Assembly (NCBI GenBank): GCA_022709105.1
Contig: JAKIXL010000011.1
Location: 13,852 to 20,779, forward strand
Length of the DNA: 6,928 bases
Source of the DNA: Thermoplasmatota archaeon
GTDB taxonomy: Archaea > Thermoplasmatota > Thermoplasmata > Methanomassiliicoccales > Methanomassiliicoccaceae
Direction: 5' to 3'
Shown here in pieces: positions 1 to 5,845 of the stretch. How positions within the stretch are numbered: the stretch's first letter is position 1; each line of letters opens with the position of its first letter. The notes under the pieces are model-generated. The model saw only the letters and a list, made by a program, of their open reading frames with translations. It did not search any database and was not told the DNA's origin. The position numbers were made by a program, and so were the translations under genes.

Positions 1-424
1 CCCATCCTGCCTGCGCCGCCTCGCTCCTGTCCAGGCTGCCGGAGCTTACTGCCTTCTCCATGATCCCCTCGAGGTCCATGAGCGAGCCCTTGGCCGCTCC
101 CGGGTCCTCTGGCAGCGCACCGGTTCGCCTCAGTCCAGGGTCAAGGTCGTCCAGGGGCACCCCCAGCGCGAGACTGGTGAGGGTCGAGGACACCGTCCGG
201 GGCGGGAAGGCGTGTCCGCTCTCCACCGAGGCCTGGTCCATACGGTATTTCAGCGTTCCGAAGTTCCATTTGCCCTCGAGGAAGCCTTCAACCGTATCCC
301 GCAGCGAGGTGGCCGCCCGCCTCCTGGCCTCGGTCTCGTCCATCCGCTCGATCCTCAGTTCAGAGCCGAGGTAGGCGGCATAGGCGCATCGCCACCATGT
401 CTCCTCGGAACGGTTCTCGTCCAT
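1..424 (-). CDS. Hypothetical protein, 5' part only (runs off left edge)
   Basis: An open frame of 141 codons without a stop starts at ATG 424-422 and continues past the window edge, so only the N-terminal part is seen. A GAGGT Shine-Dalgarno-like element overlaps the upstream gene's stop codon and sits 9 bases before the ATG, which supports this start. The sequence begins MDENRSEETWWRCAYAAYLG, is charged and helix-rich, and has no signal peptide or membrane segment; landmarks are FLEGKWNF near residue 48 and DLDPGLRR near residue 93. I do not recognise the family with confidence. The run of FLEG, a short helical spacer and an LDxLDPxLRR-like stretch loosely resembles the N-terminal regions of some McrB-like AAA ATPases, but that is a weak impression and the ATPase part would lie outside the window. 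It is the fourth gene of the minus-strand cluster, 12 bases after the preceding stop. Confidence 0.75.
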   Translation of the reverse strand, partial: MDENRSEETWWRCAYAAYLGSELRIERMDETEARRRAATSLRDTVEGFLEGKWNFGTLKYRMDQASVESGHAFPPRTVSSTLTSLALGVPLDDLDPGLRRTGALPEDPGAAKGSLMDLEGIMEKAVSSGSLDRSEAAQAGW

Positions 425-436
425 AACGGCCGGACC

Positions 437-835
437 TCAAAGCAGCTTGCGGAAGTTGCCCATTCCGTCGTAAAGATAACCGGCGAAGATGAACTTCCGA
501 GTGGCCCCGCTCTTGGCTATGCGGCCTCGAAGATCGGAGAGGATCGTGGTCGCTATGGCCGGGGTGTAGTCGGTCTCTGGAAGCGCCACGCTCACCGTCC
601 CGAACTCATTGGCCGCGAAGACGTAGTCCTCCAGATAGGCATGCACCGCAGCCGTCTTGGCGGTCTCAATGAACTCGAACGCCACGATACTGCCCTCCTT
701 CTCCGCCTTCACCACTCCCCGGGGCGCCCGATCGTCCAGGGTATGGGATGCCTTTATCGAGGGGTCCTGTTTCTGGAGATGCTGGGCCCGGCGTCCGGCA
801 ACAGTGTCCAGGTATGCCTTGACCTCCTGCTTCAT
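437..835 (-). CDS. Hypothetical 132-residue protein
   Basis: This complete small protein starts at ATG 835 and ends with TGA at 439-437. It is probably soluble: there is no signal peptide, membrane segment or cysteine motif. It has a basic, helical N-terminus (MKQEVKAYLDTVAGRRAQ), then alternating beta-strand and helix patterns such as GSIVAFEFIE near residue 48, FGTVSVALPE near 78 and KFIFAGYLYDGMGNF near 113, which suggests a small alpha/beta domain. I do not recognise a family and assign no function. It lies 27 bases after the iron-sulfur gene and 12 bases before the partial gene, in the same direction, so it is likely cotranscribed with both. The Shine-Dalgarno region is weak (only GAG six bases before the ATG), which fits translation from a polycistronic message. 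The antisense frame across it has no recognisable protein features. Confidence 0.75.
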   Translation of the reverse strand: MKQEVKAYLDTVAGRRAQHLQKQDPSIKASHTLDDRAPRGVVKAEKEGSIVAFEFIETAKTAAVHAYLEDYVFAANEFGTVSVALPETDYTPAIATTILSDLRGRIAKSGATRKFIFAGYLYDGMGNFRKLL

Positions 836-862
836 GCTACTCTATCTGCCCGATGGTCATAA

Positions 863-1708
863 TCATTTTCCTTCCCTCTTGCCCCCATAGGCCCTGACAT
901 GCTCCCAGGCGAGGTGGTGCTCCGGGTACCTTTCCGGGTGCGTATACATCCCTGCATCCTCCCGTCCATATCCCTTGCGGTCCTGTCCCACCGGGCATAC
1001 CTTTATGCATATCCCGCAGGGGGAGATGTGCCTCGAATAGAGCTTAATGTTGTGCTCGGTGCATCGGTCCTTCAATGTCAGGGCGGAGGGATAGTCCCCC
1101 TCGACGATGGCGTGGGCCGGGCAGGACCGCGCGCAGCGCATACATCGCACGCAAAGCTGTTCTGTCATCACGGGGTCCGGTGGCAGCTCTGCGGTGGTGA
1201 GTATGGAGGTGAACCTGACCCGGGGCCCATATTGGGGAGTAAGGAGCATATTGTTGACCCCGAAGGTCCCCAGGCCGGCGAGGTAGGCCGCGTGCCGGTG
1301 AGAGAAGAAGGCGATCGGCCGGTCCCTCAGGACGTCCATGCCCCCATATCCGTCCCGAGGGATGAAGATCGATGGCCAGCCCATCTCTCCCAGCATGGTG
1401 GCGATGCGATATGAGGAATCATCGAGGAGGCGGTTCACGGTATTGTACAGCTCACGATAGAATATCGAAGGGCTCGTCTCAAGCGCTGGCAGCTCCACCG
1501 GTATGCCTATCACTATGACCGATCTGGCCTCAGGATAGACGCCCCGGGGACGGAACCGTTCAGGCACCCAGGGGGTGAAAGGCCCCTCGTTCCAGCGCTC
1601 GACGGGGGCCACCCCCATGAGAGGTATGTCCAGATGATTGCACTTAGATCTCAGCGCTCTCTTCAGCGATAGCGCCTCTGTGTTCCTATCATCGACGTAC
1701 ATGATCAT
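863..1708 (-). CDS. Epoxyqueuosine-reductase-like double [4Fe-4S] protein (COG1600-like)
   Basis: This is a 281-residue soluble redox protein. The C-terminal third is a bacterial-ferredoxin-like domain with eight placed cysteines: C186, C189, C192 and C196 (CVRCMRCARSCP), C216, and C231, C234 and C238 (CGICIKVCPVG). This spacing fits two [4Fe-4S] clusters arranged as in QueG and reductive dehalogenases. Before it, AGLGTFGVNNMLLTPQYGP near residue 144 matches the AGLGxxGxNxxLxTPxYG signature of the QueG/reductive-dehalogenase superfamily, whose N-terminal domain binds a corrinoid. It is shorter than typical QueG (about 350-380 residues), lacks a HEAT-repeat tail, and the DTxPxxER-type stretch with the QueG catalytic acid is not evident; the equivalent region reads RDRPIAFFSHRH. 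Archaea normally make archaeosine instead of queuosine, so a QueG role is unlikely and the substrate is unknown. It starts 3 bases after the aldo/keto reductase stop; an alternative ATG lies two codons in. Confidence 0.88.
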   Translation of the reverse strand: MIMYVDDRNTEALSLKRALRSKCNHLDIPLMGVAPVERWNEGPFTPWVPERFRPRGVYPEARSVIVIGIPVELPALETSPSIFYRELYNTVNRLLDDSSYRIATMLGEMGWPSIFIPRDGYGGMDVLRDRPIAFFSHRHAAYLAGLGTFGVNNMLLTPQYGPRVRFTSILTTAELPPDPVMTEQLCVRCMRCARSCPAHAIVEGDYPSALTLKDRCTEHNIKLYSRHISPCGICIKVCPVGQDRKGYGREDAGMYTHPERYPEHHLAWEHVRAYGGKREGK

Positions 1709-1711
1709 CGC

Positions 1712-2536
1712 TCACGGAATGTCCTGAGGGTCCCAGGTGGTATGGTAGCCCTCGTCGAAGCGGTCCATTTCCGCCTCGTCCTTGGCCGAGATCTCGAAAT
1801 CGAAGATCGCGGCATTCTCTCTCATCCGCTCCGGCCGCACGCTCTTAGGTATGGCCGCCATGCCCTTCTGGACCACCCACCTGAGGAGCATCTGGGCAGG
1901 CGTTCTCCCATATTCGCGGGCCAAGGCCACCAGCCGAGGGTCGTTCAACCGTCTCCCTTTCGTCAGCGGACTGTAGGCCTCAAGGGCGATGCCTTTGTCG
2001 CGGCAATAGGAGAGCAGTTCCTTTTGGTACAGGAAGGGGGAGAACTCAACCTGGTCCACCGACGGGACGAGGGACGACGCTGACATGATGTCGTCCAGAT
2101 GCCGGGGCAGGAAGTTGCTTACCCCTGCAGACCTGGCCTTGCCCTCGTCCAGGATGCGGTCCATGGCCTTCCACGCCCCCTGTCGGTCGCCCCGAGGCCA
2201 ATGTATGAGGTACAGGTCCACATGGTCGACGCCCAGCGCCTTGAGGCTCCGGTCGCAGGCAGCCAGCGCCTCACGGTAGCCATTGTCGGTGTGCCACAGC
2301 TTGGTGGTGATGAAGACGTCGTCCCTGGGCACTCCGCTCTCCTTGATGGCCTGTCCGACCCCTCTCTCGTTGTGGTAGTAGGCCGCAGTGTCGATGTGCC
2401 GGTAACCTATGTCCAACGCCTCCTTCACCACTGTGCGCGCCTCGCCGTTGGTGACCTGATACACTCCCAGCCCTAGAACGGGCATCTTTACGCCGTTGTT
2501 AAGGACGATCTTGCTGGACAGAGACAGGTCCGCCAT
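1712..2536 (-). CDS. Aldo/keto reductase
   Basis: A 274-residue NADPH-dependent oxidoreductase of the AKR superfamily, of the bacterial/archaeal 2,5-diketogluconate-reductase-like kind. The TIM-barrel landmarks appear in order: NNGVKMPVLGLG near residue 13, HIDTAAYYHNE near 47, FITTKLW near 75, DLYLIHWP near 107, AGVSNF near 137, VDQVEFSPF near 160, EAYSPL near 186 and the cofactor-phosphate-binding IPKSVRPERMREN near 229. The catalytic tetrad is complete: D49, Y54, K79 and H112. The natural substrate cannot be read from the sequence; small aldehydes or ketones are usual. The frame is open upstream to a GTG at 2572, but the added residues (LFYPLVCYISS) are not part of the family and the ATG at 2536 gives the normal N-terminus. 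It heads the cluster with the iron-sulfur protein, so both may act in one redox pathway, which is inference. Confidence 0.95.
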   Translation of the reverse strand: MADLSLSSKIVLNNGVKMPVLGLGVYQVTNGEARTVVKEALDIGYRHIDTAAYYHNERGVGQAIKESGVPRDDVFITTKLWHTDNGYREALAACDRSLKALGVDHVDLYLIHWPRGDRQGAWKAMDRILDEGKARSAGVSNFLPRHLDDIMSASSLVPSVDQVEFSPFLYQKELLSYCRDKGIALEAYSPLTKGRRLNDPRLVALAREYGRTPAQMLLRWVVQKGMAAIPKSVRPERMRENAAIFDFEISAKDEAEMDRFDEGYHTTWDPQDIP

Positions 2537-2539
2537 TGA

Positions 2540-2566
2540 GGATATATAGCACACCAGAGGATAAAA
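2540..2566 (-). promoter_or_regulatory. Candidate archaeal promoter of the reductase cluster
   Basis: On the minus strand TTTTATCC (2566-2559) lies about 26 bases before the ATG at 2536, the spacing expected for a TATA box of a leaderless transcript. There is no Shine-Dalgarno sequence before this ATG, which agrees. A second, better TATA-like stretch, CTATATATCC (2549-2540), is too close to the start to serve it unless translation begins further in. Confidence 0.4.
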
Positions 2567-2575
2567 CAGCACGGA

Positions 2576-2611
2576 TGGAGAAAGAAGGAAAGGGAAAGAG
2601 GTTTTTGGCGC
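2576..2611 (-). terminator. Pyrimidine-rich terminator candidate after the broken paralogue
   Basis: Right after the stop codon at 2612 the minus strand reads a long run of T and C with few purines (AAAAACCTCTTTCCC and onward to CTTTCTCC). Archaeal transcription often ends at such T-rich tracts without a hairpin. Its place between one gene's stop and the next gene's promoter supports the call. Confidence 0.4.
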
Positions 2612-3452
2612 TCAGCCGCTGCCCGGCGGAAGCGTCACATTGTAGGTCTCTCCGCTGACCGGGTCGTTGTACCGCATAGTGAAGTCCGCCCGGTCCCCGG
2701 TCACATCGAACCAAGCCAGGAACTGGGTGTTCCCGTTCAGGGGTATCAGTTGCTGGCTAACAAATGCGGTGGCGCTGGAATTGGCGGTGAAATCTTGGTC
2801 ACCGTTGTTGATCACCAGTCCGCTGGCGTAAACAGTGTGCCGGATGTTCCAGTTGTTGGTGAAGTTGACCAGCACCACGAAGAAGGTCCCGTTCACATTG
2901 GTCCTCCACTCACCGCTGAGAGCCGACACCGAAAGCGATCCCTTAATGGGCACCCACATGGGTCCGGCCGTGGTGGGCGCGGAGAGGGTCTCATTGGAGT
3001 TCAGGTCGAAGGCCTGGAAGGTCAGGGTGAAGTTGCCGACGTAGTTGAGGACCACATCGAAGGCCCTGCTGTCGGTGGCGTTGCCGTTCGTCCTGAACGC
3101 CCCCAGGTCCCCGCTGATGACGATGTGGTTGACATAATCGCCGCTGCGGATGTCAGTGGTCCATTCCAGCGTCCGTCCGGTAGCGGTGGTTACTATGAGG
3201 TTCTGGGGGTCGATCTCGTCTATCGGGTCGGTCAGTTCGGCGAACATCCGTATCAGGACGTCGCCGCTGTAGCCCGCGGCGGGCGTGCTGTTGATATGGA
3301 ACCTATAGGTTTGTGCCCGGTTATAGGTGATGTTGGACTGCCCCTGTCCGGGATAGGATACTTCTAGGCTGACCTTGGGTGCGGCACTACCCAGATCTCG
3401 AGGCAAGGTGATGTTCATCGTTCGGAGACCAAGATCAATGGTGCTCAACGGC

Positions 3453-3458
3453 GGGGGG
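3453..3458 (-). other. Six-C run at the frameshift point
   Basis: The minus strand reads ACGACCCCCCGCCGTTGAGC here. One added C would fuse the linker frame with the conserved ectodomain frame, placing three prolines at the joint. It is a short homopolymer and could be a real indel, a slippage site or a base-calling error. Confidence 0.6.
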
Positions 3459-3483
3459 TCGTACCGTTCGAGCCGTTGTTGCC

Positions 3484-3590
3484 ATTGTTGTTCCCATTGT
3501 TATTGTTATTATCATCGCTTCACGCCTTTGGGCAAGTCAAGCACGACGGCGGCGGATTGTTGTTCCCTTTGTTATTGTTATTATCATCGC
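3484..3590 (-). repeat. Two 35-base direct repeats, 72-base period, in the Asn-rich linker
   Basis: On the minus strand the 35 bases at 3590-3556 recur at 3518-3484 with a single mismatch (AACAAAGGG against AACAATGGG). The period is 72 bases, exactly 24 codons, so both copies encode the same DDNNNNxGNNN linker in the same frame. The 37 bases between them (3555-3519) encode PPPSCLTCPKA and the in-frame TGA. Removing one 72-base unit would remove that stop without shifting the frame. The AT-rich Asn codons stand out from the GC-rich surroundings. Confidence 0.9.
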
Positions 3591-3746
3591 CGTTGTCTTT
3601 CCCCTTATCATCGGGGGCGTTCATGCTGAGCACCACGTAGGCCCCAGCGGCCAAAAGGACGATGACCACGGCGACCGCAGCGATCATATTTTTCTTCATG
3701 ATGTCACATGCCAGTATTCAGATTGGTCGAGAATAATTTTGACCGT

Positions 3747-3756
3747 GGATATAAAG
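3747..3756 (-). promoter_or_regulatory. TATA box of the broken paralogue
   Basis: On the minus strand CTTTATATCC is a good archaeal TATA box. Transcription would start near 3725, giving a leader of about 26 bases before the ATG at 3699. No strong Shine-Dalgarno is visible in that leader. The remainder of the gap to the upstream gene (about 3757-3939) shows no gene; it holds a duplicated AGGTCCGG near 3843-3863 and weak inverted repeats only. Confidence 0.5.
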
Positions 3757-3911
3757 ACTTGGTTGATGGATATCAATATCGGGAAGAACGCGACGGACCG
3801 ATGGCATCTCATCCATCATATCATCTGGATGGCTATGCTTGGAAGGTCCGGGACAGGTCCGGCAAGCGGCTCAATATCAGATTTCAAAACATCCTCATCG
3901 GACCGTGCGCC

Positions 3912-3937
3912 CGATCGAAAGAGATGGGAAAAGGTTT
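3912..3937 (-). terminator. Weak T-rich terminator candidate after the intact paralogue
   Basis: Just past the TGA at 3940 the minus strand reads AACCTTTTCCCATCTCTTTC, a pyrimidine-rich tract of the type used in archaeal termination. It is shorter and less pure than the one after the next gene. Confidence 0.25.
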
Positions 3938-3939
3938 GG

Positions 3940-4899
3940 TCAGGTCATAGTGCCCAGCGGCACGTTGTAGACCTCTCCGCTATGTTCGTCCCTATATTGA
4001 AGCACGAAGCTTGAACGGTCCTGTACGGTGAAGTCGAACCAGGCGTTGAACTGGGTCGACTGCCTTGGCGCAAGGCTCTGTTCCTTGAACGCTCCGGCAG
4101 AGGTGTTGGCCGTCCTCTCCACAGTGCCGTTCCTTAGGACCAGGAAGGACCCATGGACATCATACCGGATGTTCCAGTCGTTGGTGATGTTCATCAGTAT
4201 GACGAGATAGGTGCCGTTGGTGGTGTTCCTCCACTCGCCGCGGGTCAGGGCCTTCACGGTCAGGTGGCCGGTCACCGGAACATACAGAGGGGTCGCGGAC
4301 ACAGGGTCGGATATGGCCTTCCCGGAGTCAAGGTCAAAGGCCTGGATGAAGAGGCTGTAGTTCCCCGTGCCATTGAACAGTACGTCGAAGGAACGGGAGG
4401 ACGAGGAACCGTCGGTCCTCCAGGCTACGATGTCCCCGCTGATCACATTGTAGAGGGAGTGCGCCCCGCTCTTAGTGGCGAAGCTCCATTCCACCTGCTT
4501 GCCCTCAAAGTCCTTGACCAATAGATTCGTGGGGCCGATCTCCTTTTCCTTCTCGGCGAACATCTTGATCAGAACGTTGCCTGTATAGCCTGAGGCCGGA
4601 GCAGCGTTAAGGCCGAACCGATAGTACTCGCTCCAGTTGTACGTATGACCGCTCTCCCCCTTTCCAGGGTAGACCATGGAAAGCGCCATCTTCCTATCAT
4701 TGGAAGCGACCTCCCTTGGGAAGGACACCGCCAGCGTCTTGTTGGCCGAGGTAACCGCATCAGGCCTCCCATTATCCTCATCGTCCACCCCGGCCGGGCC
4801 CTCTTTGCCGGGGATGTTCCCCATGGTCACTGCGACATATGCTCCGGCGATCAATAGGCCGGCCGCCACCACGATCGCCGCTATCGTCATCTTGTTCAT
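3940..4899 (-). CDS. Exported, membrane-anchored beta-rich protein of unknown function
   Basis: A 319-residue protein with one N-terminal hydrophobic segment (about residues 5-26, MTIAAIVVAAGLLIAGAYVA) and no lipobox cysteine, so it is probably anchored with its body outside the membrane. A short acidic/Gly linker (near 30-48) follows. The ectodomain has no cysteine, is rich in beta-strand patterns and carries several sequons (for example NKT, NWS, NGT, NYS, NTT, NIT). Landmarks are MVYPGKGESG near residue 75, GYTGNVLIKMFAE near 98, GEWRNTTNGTYLVILMNITN near 223 and WFDF near 292. The last 100 residues follow the strand order of DUF4352-like extracellular Ig domains, which is inference from pattern only. 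It is the closest relative in the window of the broken gene just downstream. GGAGGG at 4913-4908, eight bases before the ATG, fixes the start. Function unknown. Confidence 0.88.
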   Translation of the reverse strand: MNKMTIAAIVVAAGLLIAGAYVAVTMGNIPGKEGPAGVDDEDNGRPDAVTSANKTLAVSFPREVASNDRKMALSMVYPGKGESGHTYNWSEYYRFGLNAAPASGYTGNVLIKMFAEKEKEIGPTNLLVKDFEGKQVEWSFATKSGAHSLYNVISGDIVAWRTDGSSSSRSFDVLFNGTGNYSLFIQAFDLDSGKAISDPVSATPLYVPVTGHLTVKALTRGEWRNTTNGTYLVILMNITNDWNIRYDVHGSFLVLRNGTVERTANTSAGAFKEQSLAPRQSTQFNAWFDFTVQDRSSFVLQYRDEHSGEVYNVPLGTMT

Positions 4900-4907
4900 T
4901 TTCCCGT

Positions 4908-4913
4908 CCCTCC
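4908..4913 (-). promoter_or_regulatory. Shine-Dalgarno site of the intact exported-protein gene
   Basis: GGAGGG on the minus strand, eight bases before ATG 4899. It is the strongest ribosome binding site in the window and decides the start. Confidence 0.8.
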
Positions 4914-4945
4914 ATTAATATACGATGCATGTATTTGGAGGCGAA

Positions 4946-4954
4946 CATATTAAG
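4946..4954 (-). promoter_or_regulatory. Candidate TATA box of the intact exported-protein gene
   Basis: CTTAATATG on the minus strand would place transcription start near 4922, giving a leader of just over 20 bases that contains the GGAGGG site. The rest of the divergent gap (4955-5092) shows no gene; a possible small hairpin GGCCG (4992-4996) with CGGCC (5004-5008) is present but of unclear meaning. Confidence 0.4.
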
Positions 4955-5092
4955 AGTTAGGCTCTTCGATCGAACATCTGGAAACGTCATAGGCCGCCCC
5001 TCACGGCCGTTCCGTTCGACCCATGACATGGCAAAATGCCCCCCATTGTCCCGCTGGAACGAGAGGTGTTCCGCCGCCAGCCAAGAAAGCAC

Positions 5093-5100
5093 AATTAAAT
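5093..5100 (+). promoter_or_regulatory. Candidate TATA box of the DUF116 gene
   Basis: AATTAAAT stands out in a GC-rich setting and lies about 26 bases before ATG 5122, suggesting a leaderless or very short-leader transcript. A GGAG at 5114-5117 is only four bases from the ATG, closer than usual for a working Shine-Dalgarno. Confidence 0.45.
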
Positions 5101-5121
5101 GCTATGTGCCAATGGAGTAGC

Positions 5122-5781
5122 ATGTTCGCAATTACGCTCGACCAGGCCATGGCCGCCCTGGGCTATGCCGTGCTGACGATCACGGTCGTGCTGTCCGTTC
5201 TCGCCCTAATCATGCTGGTGGTCACCTCCATATCCATGCGGAGGGGCCGCTTCTATCTGCCTCGCCTGCTTCGTCCCGGCCTGATAATCCTGGAGGGATT
5301 GGCCAAGATATTGTGGAGGGTCAGCAACTTGGACGATCGGGAGATAATATCCTTCTCCATCAGGCTCCATAACCAGCTAAACCGAGAGAGGTTCAGCAAG
5401 CTGGCAATGGAGGACCGGATGGTCTTCCTTCCTCAATGCCTACGTTCCATGGACTGTCCCTCCAATCTGTCGATCGAGGGACTGGTGTGCAAGAGATGCA
5501 TGCGCTGCGAGATCGGCCGTTCGATCGATGAGCTGGAGGGCCACGGCTGCAAGGTTTCGATCGTCCCAGGCTCCACCTTCTTGAAGCGGTTGGTGAAGAA
5601 GTACCGCCCAAAGGGGATAGTCGGCGTGGGGTGCCTGATGGAAGTTAAGGAAGGATTGGAGATGACCGATCGCATGGACCTTCCGGCCATGGGTGTGGTC
5701 ACCACCAAGGACGGGTGCGTGGAGACCGCTGTGGATTGGCCTACGCTGATCGAGATCGCGACCATGCGCCCGGAGGCATGA
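5122..5781 (+). CDS. DUF116 family Cys-rich membrane-anchored protein
   Basis: A 219-residue protein of the DUF116 (COG1852) family, whose biochemical role is not established. Residues about 12-38 form a membrane helix (LGYAVLTITVVLSVLALIML), and a second moderately hydrophobic stretch follows near 46-66. The cytoplasmic domain shows the family signatures: FLPQCLRSMDCPS near residue 102, CKRCMRC (C123, C126, C129), HGCKVSIVPGSTF near 141 and GVGCLMEVKEGL near 168. The eight cysteines (106, 112, 123, 126, 129, 143, 171, 199) suggest a metal or iron-sulfur site. The frame is open upstream to an ATG at 5023, but those 33 extra residues are Pro/Ala/Cys-rich and not family-like, and the TATA-like element at 5093-5100 lies within them, so ATG 5122 is chosen. 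It heads the plus-strand genes; the CBS gene begins 64 bases after its stop. Confidence 0.9.
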   Translation: MFAITLDQAMAALGYAVLTITVVLSVLALIMLVVTSISMRRGRFYLPRLLRPGLIILEGLAKILWRVSNLDDREIISFSIRLHNQLNRERFSKLAMEDRMVFLPQCLRSMDCPSNLSIEGLVCKRCMRCEIGRSIDELEGHGCKVSIVPGSTFLKRLVKKYRPKGIVGVGCLMEVKEGLEMTDRMDLPAMGVVTTKDGCVETAVDWPTLIEIATMRPEA

Positions 5782-5845
5782 GCGGTCCGGAGATGGCGAC
5801 AACGGAATCGCTCATTTGAAGTAACCCACCGTTATTCGAGATTGC

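Larger units (their letters stand above)
2612..3699 (-). pseudogene. Broken paralogue of the exported protein at 3940-4899
   Basis: The gene starts at ATG 3699 with a hydrophobic signal anchor (MKKNMIAAVAVVIVLLAAGA) followed by an acidic, Asn-rich linker. In the starting frame a TGA at 3522-3520 stops it after 59 residues. The frame reopens with a second Asn/Gly linker, then meets TGA at 3447-3445, because the six-C run (3458-3453) is one base short of joining the long downstream frame. With one more C the reading becomes TTPPPLSTIDLG and continues for about 278 residues to the TGA at 2614-2612. The downstream part is clearly related to the intact neighbour: YPGxGxSxxTYN, GYxGxVLIxMFAE, GEWR, NxWNIR and a YNVxLP-like end. 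Its C-terminal half has the strand pattern of a small extracellular Ig-like domain (DUF4352-like, inference), with many N-glycosylation sequons. The promoter and downstream frame look intact, so the damage is recent, switchable, or partly a sequencing error. The downstream frame alone could start only at TTG 3448 or ATG 3418, with no signal peptide or ribosome site. Confidence 0.75.

Noticed and set aside
212..862. Long plus-strand open frame (216 codons) antisense to the two left-hand unknown genes
   Set aside because: It is the mirror of the GC-rich minus-strand genes, shows no domain-like pattern, and the minus-strand frames have proper spacing and a ribosome binding site.
2750..3367. Plus-strand open frame of 205 codons opposite the broken paralogue
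   Set aside because: Gly/Val-rich composition typical of an antisense frame; the minus strand encodes a sequence with clear homology to the neighbouring gene.
3520..3522. Internal TGA read as selenocysteine
   Set aside because: There is no homologous Cys or Sec position, it lies in a linker repeat, no SECIS-like structure is apparent, and TGA is the normal stop of all intact genes here.
3484..3590. CRISPR array
   Set aside because: Only two repeat units, inside a coding linker, codon-periodic and encoding Asn-rich protein; no third repeat or cas gene.
3840..3905. Possible archaeal C/D box RNA on the minus strand (CGATGA, then CTGA)
   Set aside because: The C box is imperfect and no convincing D box or inner box pair follows at the right spacing.
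3708..4014. Two overlapping plus-strand open frames of 80 and 91 codons in the gap upstream of the broken paralogue
   Set aside because: They run into the coding end of the minus-strand gene, have no ribosome binding site, and have no recognisable protein pattern; the region better fits promoter and terminator sequence.
4985..5027. Possible hairpin with an outer GTCAT/ATGAC pairing and an inner GGCCG/CGGCC pairing
   Set aside because: Stems are only five bases each with large unpaired stretches between them; this can arise by chance in GC-rich sequence.
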